A program made the position numbers and the translations under genes. Of a stretch of 64,000 bases of DNA, positions 33,963-43,775 are shown piece after piece; positions within the stretch are counted from its first letter, which is position 1; each line of letters begins with the position of its first letter. The notes under the pieces are model-generated. The model did no database searches. It saw only the letters and a program-made list of their open reading frames with translations, and had not been told where the DNA came from. Origin of the DNA: Methyloversatilis sp. (GTDB taxonomy: Bacteria; Pseudomonadota; Gammaproteobacteria; Burkholderiales; Rhodocyclaceae); contig JAGNYW010000003.1 in NCBI GenBank assembly GCA_017984755.1, positions 97,744 through 161,743 of the forward strand. The letters run 5' to 3'.

Positions 33963-35045
33963 ATGAGCCAGTTCTGGAGTCCCGTCGTCCATACCCTCTC
34001 TCCCTACACGCCGGGAGAACAGCCCAAGATCGAAGGTCTGATCAAGCTGAACACGAACGAAAACCCCTACCCGCCCAGCCCGCAGGCGGTGGCTGCCATG
34101 AAGGCGGAACTGGGAGCCGACGGTGACCGGCTGAAGCTGTATCCGGACCCGACCGCCCTGATCCTGCGCCAAGCGATCGCCGATCATTTCGGCGTCACGG
34201 ACCCCCAGGTATTCGTGGGCAACAGTTCGGACGAAGTGCTGGCGCATGTGTTTCTCGGCCTGCTCAAGCATGAGCGCCCGCTGGTGTTTCCGGACATCAC
34301 CTACAGCTTCTATCCCGTCTATTGCCGGTTGTACGGCATCGAACACGAATGCGTGCCGCTCGACGCCCGGTTTGCGATACGCGTCGACGACTTTGTTGCA
34401 CGCCGGCCGGGTGCCGTGATTTTCCCGAATCCGAATGCGCCGACCGGTTGCCTGGTCGCACTGTCCGACATCGACCGACTGGCGAGCGCCCTGCCCGAAT
34501 GCCCGATAGTCATCGACGAGGCTTACATCGATTTCGGCGGTGAATCGGCGGTTTCACTGGTCGCGGCACACCCCAATCTCCTGATCACGCAGACGCTGTC
34601 GAAATCGCGCTCGCTGGCCGGACTGAGGGTGGGCTTTGCGATAGGGCAGGCGCCACTGATCGACGGACTGACACGGGTGAAGGACAGCTTCAATTCCTAC
34701 CCGCTCGACCGACTGGCCCTTGCCGGAGCCACCGCGGCGATGCAGGACAGAGCCTGGTTCGATCAGACGCGCCGTCAGGTCATGGCAAACCGCGAAACCC
34801 TGCGAACAGGACTTTGCAAGCTCGGGTTCGATGTACTGCCCTCGGCCGCGAACTTCCTGTTCGCCCGCCACCCGTCGCATGACGCTGTGACGCTTTCGGC
34901 TGCCCTGCGGGCACGCAAGATTCTGGTGCGTCACTTCACCGCCCCGCGCATCGACCAGTTCCTGCGCATCACCGTGGGCACCGGGCCACAGTGCGAAGCC
35001 CTGCTGACGGCCCTTGCGGACCTCACACAGGGCGGCCACGCCTAG
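33963..35045 (+). CDS. hisC: Histidinol-phosphate aminotransferase HisC
   Basis: The 360-residue fold-type I PLP enzyme has [40 protein letters not shown] and the PLP lysine K214 in [17 protein letters not shown] 33963 is preferred; the upstream in-frame start is TTG. Unlike the rest of the his genes in this window it lies on the plus strand. It stands between hisB and hisD with three non-his genes after it. An adjacent 26-bp palindrome follows the stop. Confidence 0.95.
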   Translation: MSQFWSPVVHTLSPYTPGEQPKIEGLIKLNTNENPYPPSPQAVAAMKAELGADGDRLKLYPDPTALILRQAIADHFGVTDPQVFVGNSSDEVLAHVFLGLLKHERPLVFPDITYSFYPVYCRLYGIEHECVPLDARFAIRVDDFVARRPGAVIFPNPNAPTGCLVALSDIDRLASALPECPIVIDEAYIDFGGESAVSLVAAHPNLLITQTLSKSRSLAGLRVGFAIGQAPLIDGLTRVKDSFNSYPLDRLALAGATAAMQDRAWFDQTRRQVMANRETLRTGLCKLGFDVLPSAANFLFARHPSHDAVTLSAALRARKILVRHFTAPRIDQFLRITVGTGPQCEALLTALADLTQGGHA

Positions 35046-35068
35046 AATCGGGATGGTCGCCATCCGGC

Positions 35069-35094
35069 CTCCCTCTGCCGATCGGCAGAGGGAG
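35069..35094. repeat. Perfect 26-bp palindrome downstream of hisC
   Basis: Positions 35069-35081 are the exact reverse complement of 35082-35094 (centre CCGA/TCGG, arms ending CTCC/GGAG). There is no T run after it, so it is not a classical intrinsic terminator. It could be a Rho-independent-like pause, a protein binding site, or a mark of the rearrangement that flipped hisC. Confidence 0.9.
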
Positions 35095-35141
35095 CGCTTC
35101 TTGCTACTTCATTCGGATCAACCACAACCCGGTCGTCCGAC

Positions 35142-35732
35142 ATGTCACGCACTCAGGCCATCCCTCTCTTTTACTGTCTGGTTGCCGGTGCGCTGAGCGC
35201 CTGCAGCAGTGTTTCTTTCAAGCAAGGCGCGAGCGGTGACGAATTCCGCCAGGCCGAGAAGACGTGTCAAAGCACCACTTCGGAGCGCAGCGCCTTCATG
35301 CAGTGCATGGAGGCGAAAGGATGGTGGTCGCGCTCGGTTGAAGAACTGTCCCAGGCCGGCTTCGTCCCCGTCGACAACGGGGACGAAGCCGGCACCGAAT
35401 CCGAGCTCCCCACGGTTGCCGAAGGACCGGCCCCATCTTCTCCGGCAGCCCGTGCTCCCGCAGCACCCGACAGGGCTACCCCAGCGAAAGCGTCCGGCGC
35501 GGTGCCTGTCGTGCCGGCAAAGGCTGCTGCCCCCAAGGATCCGCTGTCGAGAATGCGCATTGCGATGTGGGCCAAGGCCGGTGCCGATGGCGCGGCGCTG
35601 ACGCAGGCACAGAACACCTGCCTGACCACCCTGGGCGCAGGGCACGAACCCGATCCGGTTGCGGGCACTGTGACACGCGGTCTTTACGACTGCCTGAGGA
35701 AGCAGGGCTGGACCGGCATGACCCTGCGGTGA
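35142..35732 (+). CDS. Putative lipoprotein with Ala/Pro-rich centre, unknown function
   Basis: The 196-residue protein has a lipobox ending LSAC (Cys21). A small N-terminal domain with paired cysteines (EKTCQS, FMQCMEAKGWW) leads to an Ala/Pro-rich linker (about 95-135). A second small domain of similar plan (QNTCLTTLG, LYDCLRKQGW) follows. The two cysteine-bearing halves look like a repeated C-x(n)-C-x(4-5)-GW motif, which suggests internal duplication. I do not recognise the family. ATG 35142 starts a normal lipoprotein signal. A perfect 17-bp hairpin lies inside the gene. Confidence 0.75.
   Translation: MSRTQAIPLFYCLVAGALSACSSVSFKQGASGDEFRQAEKTCQSTTSERSAFMQCMEAKGWWSRSVEELSQAGFVPVDNGDEAGTESELPTVAEGPAPSSPAARAPAAPDRATPAKASGAVPVVPAKAAAPKDPLSRMRIAMWAKAGADGAALTQAQNTCLTTLGAGHEPDPVAGTVTRGLYDCLRKQGWTGMTLR
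35355..35393 (+). repeat. Perfect 17-bp hairpin inside the lipoprotein gene
   Basis: The arm 35355-35371 (GCCGGCTTCGTCCCCGT) is exactly matched by its reverse complement at 35377-35393 around the 5-base loop CGACA. It encodes the AGFVPVDNGDEAG segment before the linker. Its stability is unusual for coding sequence. Confidence 0.9.
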
Positions 35733-35854
35733 ACAAGCACGAACATTTGCCCCGAAAATCCATTTGGAATACTCTTCCCCTCGGGTGAATGCACATGACA
35801 TAAAAAGAAAAGCTGCTGCAGTCGACTGACTGCCGGAGACACCACCCGAAAAGT

Positions 35855-35879
35855 GCCGCTCCGCCCGGGGCGGTTCGGC
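35855..35879 (+). promoter_or_regulatory. Hairpin in the leader of the PEP-CTERM gene
   Basis: GCCG-ct-CCGCC and GGCGG-tt-CGGC can pair around a 3-base loop, with one 2x2 internal loop. It lies about 10 bases before the AAGGAGAG ribosome site. It might stabilise the mRNA or modulate initiation; no ligand or regulator is known. Confidence 0.4.
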
Positions 35880-35901
35880 ATATTTCCGAAGGAGAGTCTT
35901 C

Positions 35902-36624
35902 ATGTTGTCAGCACGCACAATTCTGGTTGCATCGCTTTGCCTGTCCTCTGCCCCGGCGTTCGCCGTCACCATGGGAGACATCGCCTTCACGTCGTTCAAT
36001 GCCGACGAAGACGGCTGGAGCATCGTCGCACTGACGGAACTCACGTCGCACGGCACGCTTTATTTCACCGACAGCAACTGGGACGGAGATGCCTTCGCGA
36101 CAAACGAAGGCTTCTACGCATGGGATACCGGCGCCGACGCAATCGTCGCCGGCACAGTCATCCGCTTCAGCCAGATCGACAAGAGCAACCGCTCGGTATC
36201 GATCGGCGCACTGAACATGCTGAGGAACGCAGCATTGAGCGGCACATCGGAAACGCTTTACGCGTATCTCGGTGAAACGGCCGACAGGCCAACCGTCTTT
36301 CTCGCCGCCGTGACTACCGAAGCGCCTGTTCCCGCCACCGCAGCGCTGACATCAGCCGGTCTGACGGCGGGCGTCAATGCAGTATCGCTGCCGGAAAGCA
36401 CCGATTATTCGGAGTACAAGGGAGCGCGCAACGGCCATTCTGGCTATTCGTCATACGGAATGCTGATCAACGATCCTGCCAACTGGTCAGGCTTCACCGA
36501 TGGCAGCCATGCGGACGCACAGCCGGCAATGGCTGCATTCAGCGTGTCCGCAGTGCCCGAAGCGTCCGCAGGGTGGATGATGCTTGCAGGTCTCGCGCTG
36601 GTGGCGGCCCGCCGGCGACGCTAG
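35902..36624 (+). CDS. Secreted PEP-CTERM sorting-domain protein
   Basis: The 240-residue protein has a signal peptide (cut near AFA-VTMG), a beta-rich ectodomain (GDIAFTSFNADEDGWSIVAL, GTLYFTDSNWDGDAF) and a C-terminal PEP-CTERM tripartite signal: VPEAS, a hydrophobic helix GWMMLAGLALVAA and RRRR. Such proteins are processed by exosortase (EpsH/XrtA-type) and linked to exopolysaccharide and biofilm. No exosortase gene is in the window. The ectodomain resembles beta domains of some secreted nuclease- and adhesin-type proteins, from memory only. An AAGGAGAG site sets the start. Confidence 0.88.
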   Translation: MLSARTILVASLCLSSAPAFAVTMGDIAFTSFNADEDGWSIVALTELTSHGTLYFTDSNWDGDAFATNEGFYAWDTGADAIVAGTVIRFSQIDKSNRSVSIGALNMLRNAALSGTSETLYAYLGETADRPTVFLAAVTTEAPVPATAALTSAGLTAGVNAVSLPESTDYSEYKGARNGHSGYSSYGMLINDPANWSGFTDGSHADAQPAMAAFSVSAVPEASAGWMMLAGLALVAARRRR

Positions 36625-36628
36625 AACG

Positions 36629-37450
36629 TCAGTCGGGCTCGGGGCGCTCGGGCAGGGGTTCAACCAGCGCCCTGTAGGCATGCCATGTTGCGTGACCGAT
36701 CAGTGGCATGAGAACGATCAGACCGAGGAAGAATGTGGTGAAGCCCGCCACCGTGAGCAACACGATGAGCAGCGCCCATATCAGCATGGGGCCCGGGTTG
36801 TGACCGAGAGCGATCAGACTGGCCAGCATCGACGTCACGGCGTCCTGGCGGCGATCAAGCATCAGCGGGATTGCAACCACGCTTGCGCCGAACACGAGCG
36901 AGGCGAAGATGAAACCGACAAACGCGTAAGCCATCAGGAACTCGATGTTCTCCAGGCCCACGATCTGCTCCACGAACCGCGCCATCGACGGCATCTCCGA
37001 CGTGTAGAACAACGCGAATACCACCAGCGACGCACGCGCCCACACCAGAAAGATGATGATGAGCACGACTGCAAATACACCGATCGCCCCGGCGTTGTGC
37101 TGCCCGGCAGTCAGTGAATGAGCCAGTACGGTCGGACGCCCCGCTTCGCGTTGCCGGGACAGGTCATACAACCCGAGGGACACGAAGGGACCCAGCAGCA
37201 GGAAACCGCAGACCAGTCCGGAGGTCAGGTGGTAAGCGTGGCTGAAGACGGTCGACAGCAACAGGCCCATGAATGCAAAGCACACGCCATAGAAAATGCT
37301 GGCACCCGGATGGCTCGCAAGATCGGCTGCGCCTTTGGCAAGCCACTCGAACGGTGCAAGCAGACCGACCTCGCGAACAACCGGAAAGGGCAACCCCTGC
37401 GCGTCTTCATCAACCTGCTGTTCTCCGGTCGGCAACTCTGACGGCTGCAT
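36629..37450 (-). CDS. DUF2189 (BPSS1780-type) integral membrane protein
   Basis: The 273-residue protein has a cytosolic N-terminus (VREVGLLAPFEWLAKGAADLASHP) and five to six long hydrophobic spans. It ends in a short acidic tail. This matches the DUF2189 family of proteobacterial membrane proteins, whose function is not known. ATG 37450 has a GAGGGAGC ribosome site; an earlier in-frame start at 37504 is TTG. It lies 113 bases downstream of hisD and converges on the PEP-CTERM gene with four bases between them. Confidence 0.85.
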   Translation of the reverse strand: MQPSELPTGEQQVDEDAQGLPFPVVREVGLLAPFEWLAKGAADLASHPGASIFYGVCFAFMGLLLSTVFSHAYHLTSGLVCGFLLLGPFVSLGLYDLSRQREAGRPTVLAHSLTAGQHNAGAIGVFAVVLIIIFLVWARASLVVFALFYTSEMPSMARFVEQIVGLENIEFLMAYAFVGFIFASLVFGASVVAIPLMLDRRQDAVTSMLASLIALGHNPGPMLIWALLIVLLTVAGFTTFFLGLIVLMPLIGHATWHAYRALVEPLPERPEPD

Positions 37451-37563
37451 TCGGAAGCTCCCTCGCCTTTTCACAACTCCATCGACGTTCGCCGTCACCT
37501 TCAACCGAGCTTGCCGACGAACGACCCGACGCTAGTTTACGCCGTGTGACCGCCACACGGTGG

Positions 37564-38868
37564 TCAGTCAGCGAGTCGCATTTCTGCTGACCGCGCGTGC
37601 GCCTGAAGCCCTTCGCCATGCGCAAGCACGGAAGCGATGCGTCCCAGCGTCTGCGCACCCTCTGCAGAAATCTCCAGCATGGAGGTGCGTTTCTGGAAGT
37701 CATACACGCCGAGCGGACTCGAGAAACGCGCGCTGCGCATCGTCGGCAATACGTGATTGGGACCGGCGCAATAGTCGCCCAGTGCTTCCACCGAGTAGTG
37801 GCCAAGGAACATGGCGCCGGCGTGCCGGATGCGATCGACCAGGTCACGCGGTGATTCGGTGCAGATTTCAAGGTGCTCCGGAGCAATCCGGTTGGCGATA
37901 TCGCACGCCTCGTCAAGATCACGCACCTTGATCAGCGCACCGCGATTCGCAAGCGAGGTCGCAATGGTCTGCCGACGCGGCATGTCGGGCAGAAGACGAT
38001 CGATCGCCTCCCGGACCCTATCGAGAAAAGCTGCATCGGTGCTGAGCAGCATCGATTGCGCAAGTTCGTCGTGCTCAGCCTGGGCGAACAGATCCATCGC
38101 CACCCAGTCCGGATTTCCGTGCCCGTCGGAAATGATCAGCACTTCCGACGGGCCGGCAACCATGTCGACACCCACTGTGCCGAAAACGCGGCGCTTCGCG
38201 CTTGCGACGTAGGCATTGCCCGGGCCGACGATCTTGTCGACCTGAGGAATGCTTTGCGTACCGTAGGCGAGCGCGCCCACCGCCTGCGCGCCACCGATGG
38301 TGAACACACGATCCACACCGGTGATCGCCGCAGCCGCAAGCACGAGCGCATTGCGTTCGCCACCGGGGGTCGGCACAACCATGATCAATTCGCCTACACC
38401 GGCCACCTTGGCCGGAATTGCGTTCATCAGCACCGAACTGGGATAGGAGGCACGTCCCCCTGGCACATAAAGTCCCACGCGGTCAAGCGGCGTGACTTTC
38501 TGGCCCAGCTTCGTGCCATCGGCTTCCGTGTACTCCCAGGACTCCTGACGCTGGCGCGTGTGGTAGAGCCGGACTCGTTCCGCCGCCTCGACCAATGCTC
38601 CCCGCTGGCTGTCATTCAGACTGGCGTACGCCTCGTCGAGCACGCTCCGCGGCAACTCGAGCTCAACCATCGCGGCGGCGTCGAGCCGGTCGAAGCGGCG
38701 GGTGTAGTCGAGCACTGCATCGTCGCCCCGCTTTCGTACATCGCGCAGAATCCCGGCAACCGCCATTTCGATCGCATCATCGGTCGACGCATCGAATGCC
38801 AGGAGCGCGTCCAGCCTCTCGATGAAATCCGGCGCACCGGAATCAAGCCGACTTATCGGCGTGCTCAT
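37564..38868 (-). CDS. hisD: Histidinol dehydrogenase HisD
   Basis: The 434-residue zinc enzyme oxidises histidinol to histidine in two NAD-dependent steps. Motifs include [24 protein letters not shown] (given in parts: [17 protein letters not shown]), [34 protein letters not shown] and EHLEI, which hold the zinc ligands and catalytic His-Glu. Its ATG overlaps the hisG stop by four bases. It ends the mla-murA-hisGD run; the neighbouring hisC expected next in betaproteobacteria is inverted. Confidence 0.95.
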   Translation of the reverse strand: MSTPISRLDSGAPDFIERLDALLAFDASTDDAIEMAVAGILRDVRKRGDDAVLDYTRRFDRLDAAAMVELELPRSVLDEAYASLNDSQRGALVEAAERVRLYHTRQRQESWEYTEADGTKLGQKVTPLDRVGLYVPGGRASYPSSVLMNAIPAKVAGVGELIMVVPTPGGERNALVLAAAAITGVDRVFTIGGAQAVGALAYGTQSIPQVDKIVGPGNAYVASAKRRVFGTVGVDMVAGPSEVLIISDGHGNPDWVAMDLFAQAEHDELAQSMLLSTDAAFLDRVREAIDRLLPDMPRRQTIATSLANRGALIKVRDLDEACDIANRIAPEHLEICTESPRDLVDRIRHAGAMFLGHYSVEALGDYCAGPNHVLPTMRSARFSSPLGVYDFQKRTSMLEISAEGAQTLGRIASVLAHGEGLQAHARSAEMRLAD

Positions 38869-39542
38869 TTAACCGCTCCGGAAATGGCTTCCAGAATCGG
38901 CGCAAGCGCGTCGTGCTTCACCTTGAGTGCAGCCTGATTGATGATGAGCCGGGAACTGATGTCCATTATGTGTTCGACCTCGACCAGATTATTGGCACGC
39001 AGCGTACCGCCGCTGCTCACCAGATCGACGATCGCATCCGCCAGACCGACCAGCGGCGCGAGTTCCATCGATCCGTACAGTTTTATCAGGTCGACGTGGA
39101 CGCCTTTTCCGGCGAAATGTTCGCGTGCCGTATGCACGTATTTGGTCGCAACCTTCAGTCGGGCGCCACGACGTACCGCCTGATCGTAATCGAACCCGGC
39201 CTGCGTCGCCACGCTGAGGCGGCAGCATGCGATATTCAGATCGATCGGCTGATAAAGACCGGCACCACCGTGTTCGAGCAGCACGTCCTTTCCGGCGATG
39301 CCCAGATCTGCCGCACCGTATTGAACATAGGTGGGCGTATCGGATGCGCGCACGATGACCAGCCGCACATCCGGCCGGTTGGTCCCGATGATGAGCTTGC
39401 GCGACGTTTCAGGGTCGTCGGTCGGCACAATACCTGCGGCCGCGAGCAGCGGCAGCGTCTCTTCAAAAATGCGTCCCTTGGACAGCGCGAGCGTAATGCC
39501 TTGCAAGGTATTCCCCGTTGAGTTCTCGGTGGTCTGCAACAC
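38865..39542 (-). CDS. hisG: ATP phosphoribosyltransferase HisG (short form)
   Basis: The 225-residue protein is the short HisG lacking the C-terminal regulatory ACT-like domain: [40 protein letters not shown] and the PRPP loop [15 protein letters not shown]. Short HisG needs HisZ as regulatory partner, and hisZ is not in the window. I chose GTG 39542, one base after the murA stop (TGACGTG). Another GTG at 39569 would overlap murA by 26 bases. Confidence 0.93.
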   Translation of the reverse strand: MLQTTENSTGNTLQGITLALSKGRIFEETLPLLAAAGIVPTDDPETSRKLIIGTNRPDVRLVIVRASDTPTYVQYGAADLGIAGKDVLLEHGGAGLYQPIDLNIACCRLSVATQAGFDYDQAVRRGARLKVATKYVHTAREHFAGKGVHVDLIKLYGSMELAPLVGLADAIVDLVSSGGTLRANNLVEVEHIMDISSRLIINQAALKVKHDALAPILEAISGAVK

Positions 39543-39543
39543 G

Positions 39544-41056
<1,513 letters not shown>

Positions 41057-41057
41057 G

Positions 41058-41816
41058 TCAGTTTCTCAATTTGTAGCCGCGTGCGAGCATCTTCAGCGTC
41101 GCTGTCGCCAGCAACGCGAAACTGCCGCCCACGACGAGGGCGCTGATCCACGGAGACACATCGGACTGGCCGAAGAAACCGAAGCGGAAACCGTCGATCA
41201 TGTAGAAAAATGGGTTGGCATGCGATACCGCCTGCCAGAACCCGGGCAGGGAGTGTATCGAGTAAAACACACCCGACAGGAAGGTGAGTGGCACTACGAC
41301 GAAATTCTGGAATGCGGCCAACTGATCGAACTTGTCGGCCCAGATACCGGCGATCACGCCGAGGCTGGCCAGAATGGCGCCACCCGTCGTCGCAAAGAAC
41401 AGTATCCAGAGCGGGTGGACATAAGGCAGGTCGACGAACCACAAGGTCACCATCCACACTCCTGCCCCCACCACCACACCCCGGATCACCGCCGCCAGCA
41501 CATACGCAGCGAAGAACTCGCGGTAGGAAATGGGCGGCAGCAGCACGAACACGATATTGCCGGTCACCTTGGACTGGATCAGCGACGACGAACTGTTCGC
41601 GAAGGCATTCTGCAGCAGACTCATCATGATCAGGCCCGGCACGAGAAACGCAGTGTAGGCGACCCCGCCATACACTTCGACCTGCCGGTCAAGCACATGC
41701 GAAAACACAAGCAGGTAGAGCAGCGCCGTCAGCACCGGTGCGGCTACCGTCTGAAAGCCAACCTTCCAGAAACGCAGCAGTTCCTTGTACAGGAGCGTAC
41801 GCAGCGCAATGCTCAC
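41058..41816 (-). CDS. ABC-2 type transporter permease (YadH-like)
   Basis: The 252-residue protein has six TM helices and the ABC-2 motif LSGVFYSIHSLPGFWQ. An N-terminal amphipathic segment (LLYKELLRFWKVG) is also present. It forms the membrane half of an exporter with the ATPase encoded upstream; the substrate is unknown (YadGH family). The start is a GTG that overlaps the ATPase stop as GTGA, which indicates translational coupling. Confidence 0.92.
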   Translation of the reverse strand: MSIALRTLLYKELLRFWKVGFQTVAAPVLTALLYLLVFSHVLDRQVEVYGGVAYTAFLVPGLIMMSLLQNAFANSSSSLIQSKVTGNIVFVLLPPISYREFFAAYVLAAVIRGVVVGAGVWMVTLWFVDLPYVHPLWILFFATTGGAILASLGVIAGIWADKFDQLAAFQNFVVVPLTFLSGVFYSIHSLPGFWQAVSHANPFFYMIDGFRFGFFGQSDVSPWISALVVGGSFALLATATLKMLARGYKLRN

Positions 41817-42727
41817 GCAGCCTCCTGCATCATCGAAATGAACACGTCCTCGAGATCGGGGCGCACCAGTTCGATGTCCTCAAGTCCCACGCCGGCTTCG
41901 TGCAACGAACCCAGACAGGCGGCCACCGCATCCGCATTCTCAAGCGCAATCGAAAGGCGTCCGTCCGGCAGCACCCGCGCCAGCGGCCGCCACAGTGGCG
42001 GCAATGCCGCTTGACCCTGCAGACGAAGCCGCAGGGTCTGCTGAACCGGGCGTGACAGCAGGTCCGCAGTGCGTTCAAGCGCGATCACGCGTCCCTGCTT
42101 GAGCATTGCGATGCGCCCGCACAGGTTCTCCGCCTCTTCGAGATAGTGCGTGGTCAGCACGATGGTATGGCCCTGCCGGTTTAGATCACGGACGAAGGCC
42201 CAGAGGCCCTGCCGCAATTCGACATCCACACCGGCTGTCGGCTCGTCCAGCACGATGACCGGCGGTTTGTGCACCAGTGCCTGCGCCACCAGCACGCGCC
42301 GCTTCATGCCACCGGAAAGCGCACGCATATTGGCATCCGCCTTTGCGCCCAGATCCAGGTGGTGAAGGATTTCGTCGATCCAGTCGTCGTTCCGGCGCAT
42401 GCCGAAATAACCCGACTGAATGCGAAGGGTTTCACGTACGCTGAAGAAGGGGTCGAACACCAGTTCCTGCGGCACCACCCCGAGATTTCGCCGCGCACCG
42501 CGATAATCGGCGACAACATCGTGGCCCATCACCAGGATGCGTCCAGCATCCGGACGGGACAGCCCGGCCATGGCTGAAATGAGCGTCGTCTTGCCGGCGC
42601 CGTTGGGACCGAGCAGGCCGAAAAACTCTCCTGGCTGCACTTCGAACGAAACCCGGTCGAGTGCGGCAAGCGAACCGAATCGCTTGCAGACGCCATCAAT
42701 CAGCAACGCAGGGGGTGCATCAGACAT
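41813..42727 (-). CDS. ABC transporter ATP-binding protein (YadG-like)
   Basis: The 304-residue protein has Walker A LLGPNGAGKTTL, signature LSGGMKRR, Walker B VIVLDEPTAGVD and the switch His in LTTHYLEEAE. A C-terminal extension follows, typical of DrrA/YadG exporters. It pairs with the following permease. ATG 42727 is chosen over an upstream GTG at 42739. It lies 46 bases after mlaB and is part of the mla run by position. Confidence 0.94.
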   Translation of the reverse strand: MSDAPPALLIDGVCKRFGSLAALDRVSFEVQPGEFFGLLGPNGAGKTTLISAMAGLSRPDAGRILVMGHDVVADYRGARRNLGVVPQELVFDPFFSVRETLRIQSGYFGMRRNDDWIDEILHHLDLGAKADANMRALSGGMKRRVLVAQALVHKPPVIVLDEPTAGVDVELRQGLWAFVRDLNRQGHTIVLTTHYLEEAENLCGRIAMLKQGRVIALERTADLLSRPVQQTLRLRLQGQAALPPLWRPLARVLPDGRLSIALENADAVAACLGSLHEAGVGLEDIELVRPDLEDVFISMMQEAA

Positions 42728-42773
42728 GGGGACATTCACGCCCGGCCAAGCGTGGGAAAGACGTGCCGGTCAA

Positions 42774-43073
42774 TCAACGCGCCGACGAATCAGCATCAAG
42801 CCCGCAATAAGATCCGACTTCGTACAGATGAGCGAGGCTGCGCAGCCCCTCAGGCGCCCCGACCACCGGCAGCGGCCCGCCATCCATACCGCCCGACGCA
42901 CGTTCCCACGCGATGAGTACCGCGAGAGCAGACGAATCGACGGAGCCGACGCCGGAAAGGTCGATCGACTTCGCGGACTTGATCAGCGCCAGACCTGCGT
43001 CACGCAGGCGTGCTGCTTCGGCCAGGCGCATTTCGCCGCCGACTTTCAGCACATCGCCATCGAGTGAAATCAT
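42774..43073 (-). CDS. mlaB: STAS-domain protein MlaB
   Basis: The 99-residue STAS domain contains DLSGVGSVDSSALAVLIAWE, with the DSSA segment that contacts the ATPase. In the Mla system MlaB stabilises MlaF dimers in the MlaFEDB complex. Its ATG overlaps the mlaC stop (ATGA). Confidence 0.93.
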   Translation of the reverse strand: MISLDGDVLKVGGEMRLAEAARLRDAGLALIKSAKSIDLSGVGSVDSSALAVLIAWERASGGMDGGPLPVVGAPEGLRSLAHLYEVGSYCGLDADSSAR

Positions 43074-43687
43074 TTGGCGGCCGTCGTCGTGTTGTTCTTG
43101 GCACGCAAGGTCTTGACCAGACCATCGACACCGCCTGCGCGGATCTCGGCCGCGAAGGTTTCACGATAGTTGGTGACCAGACTGACGCCGGCAACGCTGA
43201 CGTCATAGACCTTCCATGCATCGTCAGTCTTCTCGAGCGCGTAGTCGATCGGAATCGGACGACCACCCGCACGGATGATCTGCGTACGTACCGTCACATC
43301 CGTATCGCTCGGCGCCATCTTGAACGGGCGGTACTCGACGGTTTCATTCTTGTAGCTGGTCAAGGCGTTCGAATAAGTCCGCACCAGAAGCGTGCGGAAT
43401 TCGCCGGTGAGCTGCTGCTTCTGTTCCGCCGTCGTTTCACGCCACTCACGGCCTACGGCGAGCGCGACCATGCGCGAAAAATTGAAATGCGGCAGCACCT
43501 GGGTTTCCACGAGCTCCGCCGCGCGCTTGACGTCGCCCGCCTTGATGGCAGCGTCGGTACGCAGGGTGTTGAGGACCTCCTCGGTTACGTCCTTGACGAG
43601 TACGTCAGGAGCCTTGGCGACATTTGCCTGGGCACTGACGCTGACTGCAAACAGCACGAGGAAGAGTTGAAACGCGCGCTTGAACAT
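43070..43687 (-). CDS. mlaC: Periplasmic phospholipid-binding protein MlaC
   Basis: The 205-residue protein has a signal peptide (MFKRAFQLFLVLFAVSVSAQA) and a Ttg2D/MlaC domain (LPHFNFSRMVALAVGREWRE - in parts LPHFNFSRM, GREWRE - and IDYALEKTDDAWKVYDV). It ferries phospholipid between MlaA at the outer membrane and MlaFEDB. A GGGAGAAC ribosome site sets ATG 43687. An intrinsic terminator lies just upstream, between mlaA and mlaC. Confidence 0.94.
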   Translation of the reverse strand: MFKRAFQLFLVLFAVSVSAQANVAKAPDVLVKDVTEEVLNTLRTDAAIKAGDVKRAAELVETQVLPHFNFSRMVALAVGREWRETTAEQKQQLTGEFRTLLVRTYSNALTSYKNETVEYRPFKMAPSDTDVTVRTQIIRAGGRPIPIDYALEKTDDAWKVYDVSVAGVSLVTNYRETFAAEIRAGGVDGLVKTLRAKNNTTTAAK

Positions 43688-43702
43688 GTGTTCTCCCAGA
43701 TG

Positions 43703-43732
43703 AAAAAGGCCTGTCGGGATGCGACAGGCCAT
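43703..43732 (-). terminator. Intrinsic terminator between mlaA and mlaC
   Basis: On the minus strand GGCCTGTCG - CATCC - CGACAGGCC followed by TTTTT makes a strong 9-bp hairpin with a T run. It lies about 45 bases after the mlaA stop and ahead of the mlaC ribosome site. It may reduce expression of mlaC, mlaB and everything downstream relative to mlaFEDA. Confidence 0.88.
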
Positions 43733-43775
43733 TGAGACCGAAGGCCCTGTCCGCTTCGACAGGATAAGGAAAGTG

